From DYCT01 sp051875715 (GTDB taxonomy: Bacteria > Bacteroidota > Bacteroidia > Bacteroidales > Bacteroidaceae), in the NCBI GenBank assembly GCA_051875715.1, contig JBJEHD010000023.1, positions 8,700 to 72,699 of the forward strand: a stretch of 64,000 bases of DNA. The letters are read 5' to 3'. The notes below the pieces were generated by a model. It did not search any database. It was given only the letters and a program-made list of their open reading frames with translations, and had not been told where the DNA came from. Below, piece by piece: positions 18,201 through 26,233 of the stretch. Each line of letters opens with the position of its first letter. The first letter of the stretch is position 1. Made by a program: the position numbers and the translations under genes.

Positions 18201-19646
18201 TGTGCCATCTTCGACCCCGAGAACCATGGCGGACGGCTGAGCGGACAGTTGCGCCATCGACATTTCAAGAACCTCAACTACCGCTTCCTCATTGACATGG
18301 ACAACATGCTGGCTTTCTCAACCAGCGAAAGCCCCGACATGCCGTTCTACGGCACGGTCTATGCCACCGGTCACGCCTTGCTCGACGGCGGCAGCAACGG
18401 GCTGAATGTCGATGTCTCCATGCAGACCCGCCCTGGGTCGCGCTTCACCTACCTGCTCCGTTCAGCCACCTCGGCCGCCAACAACCAGTTCATCACGTTT
18501 GTCGACAAGACGCCGCGCCGTGCCACCGACTCCATCCGACTCCAGTTGCTCCGTCCCGAGGCCGTCGTGCCGCCCGCTCCACCCATCGACATCCGTCTGA
18601 ACTTGCAGGTTGATGCCACTCCCGACGGACTCATGCAGATTGTGATGGACCCCGCTGCCGGCGACAACCTTAGTGGACGCGGCTCGGGAAACATTCGCGT
18701 AGAATATTTCAACAAAGGCGATGTCAAATTGTTCGGCACCTACCACATCAACCAAGGCACCTACAAGTTCAGCCTGCAGGAGGTCATCCGAAAAGATTTC
18801 AACATCCAGCCCGGCAGTTCGCTCACCTTCAATGGGAACCCCGTCGACGCTACGCTCGACATCAATGCCTCACATACGGTCAACTCTGTCGCACTCAGCG
18901 ATTTGGGCATCAATGAATCGTTCACCCAGACCAATGTCAAAGTAAATTGTCTGATGAACCTGACGGGCAATCTGACCCGTCCACAGTTGAAATTCGACAT
19001 CGATCTGCCCAATGTGAGCGCCGAAGAACGCGAAGTCGTACGCAGCGCCATCAGCACCGACGAAGAGATGAACATGCAGATACTCTACCTGCTTGGAATC
19101 GGGAAATTCTATACGTACGACTACATGAGCAACCGCACCGGCCAGTCGAGTAGCGCGATGAGTTCGATGTTGTCATCGACCCTCTCGGGACAGTTGAACC
19201 GTGTACTGGGGCAGGCCCTTAACCTGCACAACTGGAACTTCGGCACGATGCTTAGCACGGGCGAGAAAGGATGGACCGACGTAGAAGTGGAAGGAATGCT
19301 GTCCGGACAGTTGCTCAACAATCGTCTGCTCATCAACGGCAATTTCGGCTATCGGGACAATCCGATGGCGCAGACAAACTTCGTGGGCGATTTCGATGTC
19401 GAATGGCTGCTCACCCCTTCGGGCGACATCCGCCTAAAGGCGTACAACCGGACCAACGACCGTTACTACACCAAAACAACCCTGACTACCCAAGGCGTAG
19501 GCATGGCTTACAAGAAAGACTTCGATGCATGGCGCGACCTATTGCTATGGCGCAGCCACATCCGTGCACGCCGGGCCAAAGAGGCACAGAAGGCATCCGA
19601 AAAAATCCAGGGAAATGCGCAGGAAGAAGCGCACGAGTCTCGTTGA
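15204..19646 (+). CDS. TamB/DUF490-family translocation or lipid-transport protein
   Basis: This protein of about 1480 residues has one N-terminal membrane segment (LAFYLGIFLLLNV), AsmA/TamB-like beta-rich repeats along its length, and a C-terminal DUF490 domain with ATLDINASHTVNSVALSDLG and the family ending NDRYYTKTTLTTQGVGMAYK. Family members span the periplasm and serve in outer-membrane protein assembly or phospholipid transport. No ATG is available at the 5' end: the frame is open back to 15132 and the best start I can offer is the TTG at 15204, so the true start is uncertain by up to 24 codons. It is convergent with the lipoprotein gene (five bases apart). Confidence 0.85.
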   Translation: MTLAFYLGIFLLLNVPSVQQRTAIWLSDQLASLLHTDIELGGFSIGIPNRLVVDRLSLRDRQGEEMFYATRISAKIRFLPLLQGDIVVDNIQLFGFHADLNRPTPDAEPNFQFLIDTFASTDSTKKSSPLYLRINSLLLRRGRVSYDVWSEAATPGIFNPSHISLSDIRANISLKEFSPDSLHLYVKRISMAEQSGLELQKLSLRLTANAHEATLSQTAVVLPRSEIRLDTLRLTYDSLSATRWGDAHLRGGIHPSFICPADLSGLVPALTCFTDLLRLEGRLEGTLNDLSISGVEASLADWFSLRCQGGVAGIFDSEPPRLRLSLTQCRLGAHGIERLFQNLGKKAPAPLVRLGETNFVGLLSGPSVGLRVGGQLTTQLGKVNTNLQMRTDPTLGYRYAEGSLFTESFQLGTMLGEKSELGDIGFELQTTFARRGRRSPTVRAAGRVTTLEWKRYTYHNITLDGLFEQGGFDGRIILDDPHGHMWLDGHINLASSDPVFRFQAQADHLQLHELNLVPHHQPTELSASVYADFVGNSIDNMIGFVRMDSLEYTRSGQTFHLAETRLEIDRTEDEEKRLCFTSPFLTALIEGDYSYRTLPASLLQTVGKHIPALVSPVRMGRAPKNRFRFDFCLQETRQLSQTFELPFTNHNRARLYGYVDDYADQLRIEGHFPSFVYDGKWFESALLRIDAPADALTAHLRATQHRTGGQALNLAMEAQAHNNELSAAVNWGNQSTATYCGRLDVLTRFAKANPTAPLQADIQVRPAHIVINDTIWTLDPARILVDSGKVCIDHFRFHSHDRYLSAAGRIGPEASDTLTAHLGDISIGYVFDVVGLKDVDFDGLASGAARAESVLDKPRLDASLHVKSFTFNDAPLGDMDIDGRWDPVEEGIFLDAHMREEGLSATTVQGFIYPKKKGLDLHIDADNTNLSFLQYYMKSIASDVRGRIKGGAHFYGGFKSLMLEGDVMADASLKFDILGTTFFVRDSVHMRPSEIRFDRCAIFDPENHGGRLSGQLRHRHFKNLNYRFLIDMDNMLAFSTSESPDMPFYGTVYATGHALLDGGSNGLNVDVSMQTRPGSRFTYLLRSATSAANNQFITFVDKTPRRATDSIRLQLLRPEAVVPPAPPIDIRLNLQVDATPDGLMQIVMDPAAGDNLSGRGSGNIRVEYFNKGDVKLFGTYHINQGTYKFSLQEVIRKDFNIQPGSSLTFNGNPVDATLDINASHTVNSVALSDLGINESFTQTNVKVNCLMNLTGNLTRPQLKFDIDLPNVSAEEREVVRSAISTDEEMNMQILYLLGIGKFYTYDYMSNRTGQSSSAMSSMLSSTLSGQLNRVLGQALNLHNWNFGTMLSTGEKGWTDVEVEGMLSGQLLNNRLLINGNFGYRDNPMAQTNFVGDFDVEWLLTPSGDIRLKAYNRTNDRYYTKTTLTTQGVGMAYKKDFDAWRDLLLWRSHIRARRAKEAQKASEKIQGNAQEEAHESR

Positions 19647-19651
19647 TTCCT

Positions 19652-20461
19652 CTATTCCACCAAACGCAGCGTCAGGCCTCCTTCTGCATTGGCCCACATG
19701 TCCACCCAGTAGCATACCCATGTCTCGGGTACGCCGATGGAGGCACGGAAATGAAAACCATTGGAATCCACGCCCATGAAGCGGATGTCGGCCAAGACAG
19801 CCTGGGCGAGGAACGAACGGTCCACCACGGAAGCGAAGGTTTCCTTCACTACGTCTTGTGCATAGAGGCATGTTTTTCCCTCGTACACACACAGGTGGAT
19901 GACATTGTCGAAATACACCTTGTCCACCCGCAATCCTTCTTCTGAAAACGAGGGGCAATACACCTTGCGTGTTGATGGATTTATGCACACGTAGGCATGA
20001 TAGCGCCTGCCCGCATGGTTCACCACGCTGTCGCGCTTCAGCACCTCCTGCCGGACGGGGATGGGTTCAGCCTCCGGCCTTCCGGCAAAGGCCAGCGAGT
20101 CGTCGGCATCGGTCGACTTGACCAGACAGATGGCATCGTCTGCGTACGAACGGAAACAGAACTCCTGCTGCGTCAGCCGGTCAATGCGGTAGCGCACGTC
20201 GGTCGTCCCATACAGGCAGAGGCTGTCGGCATGCACCTCGTAGCGGACGGGCGCATGCTCGGGGTCGACGTAGAAGATTGAATCACCCTGCACGCGAAAC
20301 AAGACTGTTCCGCCGTCTACCTCAATCCAAATGCCCTGCAGCCATTCCGCTGCCTGCGCATCCCGTTCGTTCGTCAGTTTTGCCTGGTCGACTTGCGAGC
20401 AACTTGCCACACACAAACCCAGCAGCCACGCAGCCGCCAGGCATCGATATTGTTTGATCAT
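19652..20461 (-). CDS. predicted lipoprotein, possibly DUF4738
   Basis: This 269-residue protein has a type II signal peptide with a lipobox around VASC (Cys about residue 21), so it is probably a membrane-anchored lipoprotein. The mature part is beta-rich: a first half with WLQGIWIEVDGGTVLFRVQG, reminiscent of lipocalin-like small-molecule binding folds, and a second half with TRKVYCPSFSEEGLRVDKVY. I assign DUF4738 from recall with modest certainty. It is 12 bases downstream of rfbC and probably cotranscribed with it. Its function is unknown. Confidence 0.6.
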   Translation of the reverse strand: MIKQYRCLAAAWLLGLCVASCSQVDQAKLTNERDAQAAEWLQGIWIEVDGGTVLFRVQGDSIFYVDPEHAPVRYEVHADSLCLYGTTDVRYRIDRLTQQEFCFRSYADDAICLVKSTDADDSLAFAGRPEAEPIPVRQEVLKRDSVVNHAGRRYHAYVCINPSTRKVYCPSFSEEGLRVDKVYFDNVIHLCVYEGKTCLYAQDVVKETFASVVDRSFLAQAVLADIRFMGVDSNGFHFRASIGVPETWVCYWVDMWANAEGGLTLRLVE

Positions 20462-20473
20462 GTGGATACCTCC

Positions 20474-21022
20474 TTATTCGAATACTACCGCTTCGCGGAA
20501 AGGTTTGCCGGCCCGGTCTTTGGGCGAAAGCAACATCTGGTCGGGATGCACCGGCCAGTCAATGCCCAAATCTTTATCGTCAAACAGAATCGAGGCTTCT
20601 GCTTCGGGATGGTAGGCATTGTCCACCTTGTAGGCGAAGACGGCCTCCTCGCTCAATACCACGAATCCGTGGGCGAATCCGCGGGGGATGAACAACTGGC
20701 GTTTGTTCTCCTCGCTCAACAACACGCTTACGTGGCGACCGAATGTCGGTGACGAACGACGCAAATCGACGGCTACGTCCCACACCTTGCCTTGGATGAC
20801 ACGGACCAGTTTGGCCTGGCTGTACGATCCCTGCTGGTAATGCAGGCCGCGAAGCACTCCGAACGTTGATTTCGATTCGTTATCCTGGATAAAGCGTACC
20901 GGCCCCACATGGGCATCGAACTCTGCTTGTTTGAAAGCCTCCATGAAATAGCCCCTGTCGTCTTGAAACACGCGAGGCTCAATCACCCATACACCATCTA
21001 TTTCCGTTTGTACGTATGTCAT
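20474..21022 (-). CDS. rfbC: dTDP-4-dehydrorhamnose 3,5-epimerase
   Basis: RfbC converts dTDP-4-keto-6-deoxyglucose to dTDP-4-keto-rhamnose for dTDP-L-rhamnose synthesis. The 182-residue cupin has IEPRVFQDDRGYFMEAF, the catalytic-His region GVLRGLHYQQ, the signature QGKVWDVAVDLRRSSPTFG, and IPRGFAHGFVVLSEEA. Length is normal. The start at 21022 gives the canonical N-terminus; the much longer frame reaching 22117 is artefactual. No rfbA, rfbB or rfbD is nearby, so the rest of the pathway is encoded elsewhere. Confidence 0.95.
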   Translation of the reverse strand: MTYVQTEIDGVWVIEPRVFQDDRGYFMEAFKQAEFDAHVGPVRFIQDNESKSTFGVLRGLHYQQGSYSQAKLVRVIQGKVWDVAVDLRRSSPTFGRHVSVLLSEENKRQLFIPRGFAHGFVVLSEEAVFAYKVDNAYHPEAEASILFDDKDLGIDWPVHPDQMLLSPKDRAGKPFREAVVFE

Positions 21023-21049
21023 AGTTCTTTTTTGTATTATTTCGAGCGG

Positions 21050-21057
21050 CAAAATTA
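21050..21057 (-). promoter_or_regulatory. predicted -7 element of the rfbC-lipoprotein operon
   Basis: Minus-strand TAATTTTG is a full TAnnTTTG match 27 bases upstream of the rfbC start. No clear -33 is visible. Confidence 0.35.
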
Positions 21058-21226
21058 ACCATTTGTGTCCGAAACTCCGCACGAAAGCCGCTGAATTTTC
21101 TCCGTCGGTCCCTCCTTCCCGGCCTTTCCAACTTCTTTGTTCGATAAACGGGGAGGCAAGCCTGATAAAAGTGGCAAACTCTCGCAAAAAAACAGAGCGA
21201 AGGTGTACCGATTGGCTGAAAAATTG

Positions 21227-21234
21227 TACATTTG
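21227..21234 (+). promoter_or_regulatory. predicted -7 element, possibly giving a leaderless mRNA
   Basis: TACATTTG matches the -7 consensus and ends only four bases before the ATG at 21239, so the transcript would start close to the start codon. No good -33 was found. Confidence 0.3.
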
Positions 21235-21238
21235 CCTC

Positions 21239-22258
21239 ATGATTGCATTGGAACAACATATCGCCCGCTTGCTTCTCGACCATGACTATGTGGTTGTCCC
21301 CCGCTTCGGAGGCTTTATGGCTCGCTACACGTCCGCCCGTTTCGACGAGGCTGAAGACCGCCTGCTGCCTCCCACGCGCTCGTTGAGTTTCAATCCCCGG
21401 CTGCAGTTGAACGACGGCCTGCTTGTGCAGTCGTACATGCAAGCCTATGGGACGGACTTCCCCGACGCCAACCGTCGGCTCGAACGCGACGTGCGCCGGA
21501 CGATGAAGCAACTGCGCACCACCGGGTGTTTGGAGTGGGAAGGTCTGGGCGTGTTCTCCTTGAATGCGGATGACACCTATTTTTTCACGCCCGATGCCGA
21601 TTGGCTGGCCGCTCCCTCGTCCTATGGTTTGTCCGCTTTCCGTCCGCAACGTCTGCAGCCATCGGCCTCTGTCGTCCTGGTGCAGCCGTCTGCCGCCGTG
21701 GCTTCTCGTCGTCCCGACGTTTACGAACTGCGCATCGGACGTACGTGGCTGCGTGGCATCGTAGCTGCTGCTGTGACCATCATAGCCTTCTTCCTGTTGT
21801 CCACACCCGCCGAAAACACCTACGTCGAGGCAGACAACTACGCCTCGCTCTTCCCTGCGCCTGTCTGTCAGGCTCGTCCGGCCCTCGCACGGCGTCCGGC
21901 CCCGGCCCGTCCGGTCAAGGTGCGCGAAGAACGTATGCCCGCTCCGGCGGAGGCCGATTCGAAGTCCAGCACTAAGTTGGCGGAAGTTCCGCAGGCACCA
22001 TCCAAGCCGGCAGTTTCCCCGCAGATTACTGCTAAACGATACCACGTCGTTGTGGCCAGCGTACGCAGCCGGGCCGAAGCCGACCAGTTGGTGCAGACTC
22101 TTGTTCGCGAAGGACACGCCGATGCTTCCGTTGTCGAGGGCGACGGCCGCATACGCGTCAGCCTGTCGTCCTGCACCGACCAGTCCGCCGCCTACCGCCG
22201 GTTAGCCGAGGTGCGTCAGCAACCCAGTTTCAAAGATGCCTGGCTGTTAGTACGATAG
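21239..22258 (+). CDS. HU-like DNA-binding domain, transmembrane segment and SPOR domain
   Basis: This 339-residue protein combines an N-terminal HU-like domain of the bacterial CCDC81 type (residues 1-130; IALEQHIARLLLDHDYVVVP), a central membrane helix near residue 175 (GIVAAAVTIIAFFLL), a Pro/Ala-rich periplasmic linker and a C-terminal SPOR domain (about residues 265-339; YHVVVASVRSRAEADQLVQ). SPOR domains bind denuded peptidoglycan at division sites, so the layout suggests a link between a cytoplasmic, possibly DNA-contacting module and the septal wall; that function is inference. I chose MIALEQ at 21239 because the upstream extension is basic and unlike the family. Confidence 0.8.
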   Translation: MIALEQHIARLLLDHDYVVVPRFGGFMARYTSARFDEAEDRLLPPTRSLSFNPRLQLNDGLLVQSYMQAYGTDFPDANRRLERDVRRTMKQLRTTGCLEWEGLGVFSLNADDTYFFTPDADWLAAPSSYGLSAFRPQRLQPSASVVLVQPSAAVASRRPDVYELRIGRTWLRGIVAAAVTIIAFFLLSTPAENTYVEADNYASLFPAPVCQARPALARRPAPARPVKVREERMPAPAEADSKSSTKLAEVPQAPSKPAVSPQITAKRYHVVVASVRSRAEADQLVQTLVREGHADASVVEGDGRIRVSLSSCTDQSAAYRRLAEVRQQPSFKDAWLLVR

Positions 22259-22293
22259 CTGCAGCCCATTCCTATTCCATTACGTACAAGGAT

Positions 22294-22821
22294 ATGAAAC
22301 GAATCATGTGCCCTAAGTGTGAGAACTATCTCACCTTCGACGAGACCCTCTACACAGCCGGTCAAAGCCTTGTGTTTGTCTGCGAGCATTGCAAGAAGCA
22401 GTTCTCCATCCGCATCGGCCGCACCAAGTTGAAAGAGAAGCAGCGCAACGAGACCGCCCCCGCCTCGGAGGCTTCGGAATGGGGATGGATTACGGTGGTC
22501 GAGAACCGCTTCGGCTATCAGCAGCAATTCGCCTTGCACGAAGGCGACAACCTCATTGGCCGTCGTAGTCCAGGCTGCCAGGTAGACATCGCCATCGAGA
22601 CGGCCGACCCGAGCATGGACCGCCGCCATTGCTTCATTCAGGCCCGCCGCCGCCCCACGGGCGAGCGGGTGTTCACCTTGCGCGACCATCCCAGCCTGAC
22701 GGGCACATTCCTGCAAAATCGATTATTGGCCGACAAGGATCGCGCCGTTCTCGAGGGAGACGAGGTCATCACCCTCGGTGCCACCACACTCATTTTTCAT
22801 GCTCCCGAAGCAGCAGAATAA
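22294..22821 (+). CDS. zinc-ribbon plus FHA domain protein
   Basis: This 175-residue protein begins with two CxxC pairs (CPKC at residues 6-9 and CEHC about 34-37) forming a likely zinc ribbon. An FHA domain follows at about residues 85-165, with LIGRRSPGCQVDIAI, DPSMDRRHCFIQ and LTGTFLQNRLL in place of the phospho-threonine-binding loops. FHA domains read phosphothreonine, but no kinase gene is adjacent. It follows the HU/SPOR gene by 35 bases on the same strand and is probably cotranscribed. It is convergent with the GtrA gene. Confidence 0.8.
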   Translation: MKRIMCPKCENYLTFDETLYTAGQSLVFVCEHCKKQFSIRIGRTKLKEKQRNETAPASEASEWGWITVVENRFGYQQQFALHEGDNLIGRRSPGCQVDIAIETADPSMDRRHCFIQARRRPTGERVFTLRDHPSLTGTFLQNRLLADKDRAVLEGDEVITLGATTLIFHAPEAAE

Positions 22822-22826
22822 GGCGG

Positions 22827-23237
22827 TCAGGCCTTCGCTGCAAGTCTTACCAGCACGAAGTTGACCATCACGCTGATTGCCAACACGGGCAGGTAGGCCA
22901 CTCCGTCATCCAGTCCGCACACGCCGACGGCCAAAGCCATCAGTCCCATGCGCACCACGAACAGGTTGACCAGATGCGCCCCAACGATGCCTGCCACGCG
23001 CCTCACCGATGGCGCACAGGCGAAGGTCCAGCGCAAAGTCAGGAAGCAGTTCACTCCCAGCGAGAGCAGATAGCCGCATACCAACGCCACCTGATAAGGG
23101 GCCACTCTGCGTACAGCATAGAACACCGCCGCATCAATGGCCGTACATACCACGCCCACGACGCAGAAACGTACAAACTCGCGCATCAGGCCCGGCTTGC
23201 GTCCGGCTTCCGTCAGTTTCTTCCAATCCATAGCCAT
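22827..23237 (-). CDS. GtrA-family membrane protein
   Basis: This 136-residue protein has four predicted transmembrane helices and the family pattern FVRFCVVGVVCTAIDAAVFY near residue 21, with YLLSLGVNCFLTLRWTF in the middle. GtrA-family proteins are thought to flip or present polyprenyl-linked sugars for polysaccharide decoration. The gene stands alone on the minus strand, separated from rpoD by the foldback repeat and a bidirectional terminator. It must therefore have its own promoter, which could lie in or next to the repeat. Confidence 0.85.
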   Translation of the reverse strand: MAMDWKKLTEAGRKPGLMREFVRFCVVGVVCTAIDAAVFYAVRRVAPYQVALVCGYLLSLGVNCFLTLRWTFACAPSVRRVAGIVGAHLVNLFVVRMGLMALAVGVCGLDDGVAYLPVLAISVMVNFVLVRLAAKA

Positions 23238-23259
23238 GCTTTTTTACTTGATGGTTTTT

Positions 23260-23426
23260 TACCCAAAACGGTCATTAGGCCTTTATGCGCAAACGAACTT
23301 TCTTTTGGGCATCTGTCTTCCCGTTTCTCGGTTACAATGGAGCCCCATTGCGCCCTCAAAACGAGAACACATCTTCTCAAAAATAGAAGTTGTTTTCATC
23401 ATAACGCGAATGACCGATTTGGGTTT
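23260..23426. repeat. foldback MITE-like element, copy 1
   Basis: This copy runs from ACCCAAAACGGTCATTAGG to TGACCGATTTGGGTTT. The ends are inverted repeats of each other, and the whole element is one imperfect palindrome centred on CAATGGAGCCCCATTG. It lies between the rpoD stop and the gtrA start. It shares most positions with the copies at 33965, 37557 and 63931. Confidence 0.85.
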
Positions 23427-23430
23427 AATC

Positions 23431-23463
23431 AAAAGCCCCGTGGCATTGCGCTGCGGGGCTTTT
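23431..23463. terminator. bidirectional intrinsic terminator after rpoD
   Basis: AAAAGCCCCG (23431-23440) pairs with CGGGGCTTTT (23454-23463) around a 13-base loop. The stem is flanked by A and T runs, so it can act on both strands. It lies 28 bases past the rpoD stop codon. Confidence 0.8.
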
Positions 23464-23490
23464 GGCTATATTCGTTTGTTCGGGGAAATT

Positions 23491-24351
23491 CTATCCCAAG
23501 TAGGACTTCAGCAGTTTGCTCCGATTGCTTTGACGGAGTCGCCGAATGGCTTTTTCCTTGATTTGCCGCACGCGTTCGCGTGTAAGTCCGAATTTGTCAC
23601 CGATTTCTTCCAATGTCATCTCCTGTGTACCGATGCCGAAGAACAACTGGATGATTTCTTTTTCGCGGTCGGTCAAGGTGGAGAGCGCACGGTCTATCTC
23701 GCGCGAGAGCGATTCGTTGACCAGCGAGCGGTCTGCCATGGGCGAGTCATCGTTGACCAGCACGTCGAGCAGGCTGTTGTCTTCTCCTTCCACGAAAGGT
23801 GCATCCACCGAGATGTGTCGTCCGGACACCTTCAGCGTATCCGAGATTTTGTCTACGGGGATTTCCAGTTCGTCGGCCAGTTCTTCCGGCGAGGGGCGTC
23901 GTTCGTTTTCCTGTTCGAATTTCGAGAAGGCTTTGCTGATTTTATTGAGCGAACCCACCTGGTTGAGCGGCAGGCGCACGATACGCGATTGTTCGGCCAG
24001 GGCTTGCAAAATCGACTGGCGTATCCACCATACCGCGTAACTGATGAATTTGAAGCCTCGGGTTTCGTCAAACTTTTCGGCCGCCTTTATCAAGCCCAGG
24101 TTTCCCTCGTTGATGAGGTCAGGCAGGCTCAGCCCCTGGTTCTGATACTGTTTAGCCACGGACACGACAAAACGCAGGTTGGCTCGGGTGAGTTTTTCCA
24201 GCGCCACGCGGTCACCCTTGCGGATGCGCTGGGCCAGTTCCACCTCTTCTTCCACCGTGATGAGGTCTTCGCGTCCTATCTCCTGGAGGTATTTGTCCAG
24301 CGACGCGCTTTCTCGGTTCGTGATGCTTTTTGTGATTTTTAGTTGTCTCAT
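23491..24351 (-). CDS. rpoD: primary RNA polymerase sigma factor
   Basis: This 286-residue sigma-70 group 1 factor is of the short Bacteroidetes type and lacks an extended region 1.1. Region 2 contains SLPDLINEGNLGLIKAAEKF and GFKFISYAVWWIRQSI. Region 4 contains EIIQLFFG, MTLEEIGDKFGLTRERVRQ and IKEKAIRRLR. This sigma reads the TTTG/TAnnTTTG promoters noted throughout the window. The gene has its own -7/-33 upstream and a strong terminator downstream. Confidence 0.97.
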   Translation of the reverse strand: MRQLKITKSITNRESASLDKYLQEIGREDLITVEEEVELAQRIRKGDRVALEKLTRANLRFVVSVAKQYQNQGLSLPDLINEGNLGLIKAAEKFDETRGFKFISYAVWWIRQSILQALAEQSRIVRLPLNQVGSLNKISKAFSKFEQENERRPSPEELADELEIPVDKISDTLKVSGRHISVDAPFVEGEDNSLLDVLVNDDSPMADRSLVNESLSREIDRALSTLTDREKEIIQLFFGIGTQEMTLEEIGDKFGLTRERVRQIKEKAIRRLRQSNRSKLLKSYLG

Positions 24352-24376
24352 TCCCTCTAAAAATGATTTTGAGGCG

Positions 24377-24409
24377 CAAAGTTACAACATTTTCTTTCTA
24401 ATTCGCAAC
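24377..24409 (-). promoter_or_regulatory. predicted rpoD promoter
   Basis: Minus-strand GTTG (24409-24406) is followed after 21 bases by TAACTTTG (24384-24377), a full -7 match, 25 bases before the rpoD start. Confidence 0.55.
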
Positions 24410-24432
24410 TTTGCACCTCTGTTTTTCTTGCT

Positions 24433-24495
24433 GCCTGCCAGAAAGGGGTGTCCGAGGTGTTTCCTACACCTTTCATCCCAGACTTTCCGGCAGGC
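24433..24495. other. nested inverted repeat between htrA and rpoD
   Basis: GCCTGCC-A-GAAAG at the left pairs with CTTTC-C-GGCAGGC at the right, and AGGTGT/ACACCT forms a second hairpin inside. It lies 16 bases after the htrA stop and upstream of the rpoD promoter, so it probably forms the 3' end of the htrA transcript. No T run follows on the minus strand, so it is not a classical terminator. Confidence 0.45.
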
Positions 24496-24510
24496 TGCGG
24501 GGACGTGTTC

Positions 24511-26046
24511 CTATTCTTCCTGTGCCAGGTCTATGGCGTAGCTGGCGCGTTTGCCCGAGGGGTAAACACCCGTAATGAAGAGTGCCTGTTCGGGCTGTTT
24601 GGCGGCAGCCTTGAGGGCTTTCTCCAAGTCTTCGGTCGTACGCATCGTTTGTCCGCCCGCCTTCAGGATGATGAATCCCTTGCGAATGCCTGCGTCTGCC
24701 ATCCGTCCGGCGGCCACACCCGTCACTTCCAGTCCGTAGTTCAGGTTGAGTTGGCGTTTCTTTTCATCGGGCAACGGGCGGAAGGCGGCACCCAGCAGGT
24801 CCATGTCGGCCTGTTTCACCACAGCGGTGGTTCCCTGCTCGTTTTTCAGCGTTACGTCGAGAGTCGTTTCCTTCTTGTTCCGCACCAGTTTCACCTTCAC
24901 CCGGTCGCCCGGCCGGCATTTGGCCAATGCTTCCTGCAGTTCGGCCATCGTATGTATTTCCCGTCCGTTCAGTCCGACGATGACGTCTCCTTCACGTATG
25001 CCGGCAGCTTCGGCCGATCCGCCTTCCACCACTTCGCTCACCCATACGCCGTCACGTACGCCCAGTTCGCGGCGTTTGTCGGCCAGGGTGTGTCCTTCTT
25101 TGTCGATGGGGGCATCGCTCATGTTTCCGTCTCCTCCCAGCGATCCGCCTTTGATGCCGAGCAACGCCCGCTGCACGGTGCCGTATTGTTTCAAGTCGGC
25201 CACCACCTTCGTCATGATGCTGGTGGGGATGGCGAATCCATATCCCGAGTAGGCTCCGGTGGGCGAAGCAAGGGCCGAGTTGATGCCTACCAGTTCGCCG
25301 CGTGTGTTCACCAGTGCGCCGCCGCTGTTTCCTTGGTTGATGGCCGCATCGGTCTGGATGAACGATTCCACGCCTCCGTTATAGATGCCGATGCTGCGCG
25401 CCTTGGCGCTGACGATGCCCGCCGTCACGGTCGAGGTCAGGTTGAAGGGGTTGCCCACGGCCAGCACCCATTCGCCCACCTTGAGTGCATCGGAGTCGCC
25501 TACGGGCAGGCTGGGCAGGTCGGTGGCTTCCACCTTCACCAAGGCCAGGTCGGTGGCCGGGTCGGTACCAACGATTCGTCCGTCCATCTCACGGTTGTCG
25601 TTCAGTTTCACGGTGATTTCATCGGCTCCGTCCACCACGTGGTTGTTCGTCACGATGTATCCGTCTGCCGAGATGATGACGCCCGAGCCGAATCCTACGC
25701 GTTCGGGTGTTTGCACGCGCTGGCTCCGTCCGCGTCCGTCGCCGAAGAAGAAGTCGAACAGGTCGGGTGCGGCCTGTACGGTCTGCACCTTCGAGGTCTG
25801 TTTGGCCTTGATGTGTACCACGGCGTGTACCGAGGTTTCGGCCGCCATTGTCAGGTCGGTCTGTCCGGCGTTCGTCCCGGTGAAAGCCGTCAGCCTCACA
25901 GCGGGGTTCGTGGCAAATGCTTCTTGAAAGGAGAGCGGCCGTTCGTTCGTCCGATTGAGCCACCAGGCCGTCAGTCCGGCTGTTCCTGCGCTGACCACCA
26001 GGCAGGTCAGTCCGGTGGCCACGATTGTTTTCACTTGCTTTCTCAT
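24511..26046 (-). CDS. periplasmic serine protease of the HtrA/DegQ family
   Basis: This 511-residue protein has an N-terminal signal anchor (about residues 8-29), a trypsin-like domain with catalytic triad H136 (TNNHVVDG), D166 (TDLALVK) and S241 (NQGNSGGALV), and two PDZ domains (about residues 300-390 and 420-505; the first has IREGDVIVGLNGREIHTMAE). HtrA proteins degrade or refold misfolded envelope proteins. The TAWWLNR stretch right after the hydrophobic segment suggests membrane anchoring. It is transcribed in the direction of rpoD but ends in a hairpin before the rpoD promoter. Confidence 0.94.
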   Translation of the reverse strand: MRKQVKTIVATGLTCLVVSAGTAGLTAWWLNRTNERPLSFQEAFATNPAVRLTAFTGTNAGQTDLTMAAETSVHAVVHIKAKQTSKVQTVQAAPDLFDFFFGDGRGRSQRVQTPERVGFGSGVIISADGYIVTNNHVVDGADEITVKLNDNREMDGRIVGTDPATDLALVKVEATDLPSLPVGDSDALKVGEWVLAVGNPFNLTSTVTAGIVSAKARSIGIYNGGVESFIQTDAAINQGNSGGALVNTRGELVGINSALASPTGAYSGYGFAIPTSIMTKVVADLKQYGTVQRALLGIKGGSLGGDGNMSDAPIDKEGHTLADKRRELGVRDGVWVSEVVEGGSAEAAGIREGDVIVGLNGREIHTMAELQEALAKCRPGDRVKVKLVRNKKETTLDVTLKNEQGTTAVVKQADMDLLGAAFRPLPDEKKRQLNLNYGLEVTGVAAGRMADAGIRKGFIILKAGGQTMRTTEDLEKALKAAAKQPEQALFITGVYPSGKRASYAIDLAQEE

Positions 26047-26192
26047 GATGCTTTTCTATGCTTTAAGTGTTAATATTCCGTCTTGTTTTAACTCAACTGA
26101 CGTTAAAAGTAGAGGCAAAATTGGTTGGTTGGATGCATTTATGGGCTTTTTTCTTCTCTTTTAACAGAGGGCGGAGGGTGCTTAACGGGGCT

Positions 26193-26214
26193 TAACGCTA
26201 ATGACCGATTTGGG
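26193..26214 (+). repeat. solo end of the foldback element
   Basis: These 22 bases (TAACGCTAATGACCGATTTG then GG) match the right end of the foldback element without the rest of it. They stop 19 bases before the -33 of the rnpB promoter. Confidence 0.6.
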
Positions 26215-26233
26215 ATTATTTTCGGCGAATTGC

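Noticed and set aside
20474..22117. A 547-residue fusion upstream of rfbC
   Set aside because: The extra residues are antisense to the HU/SPOR gene; the normal 182-residue RfbC begins at 21022.
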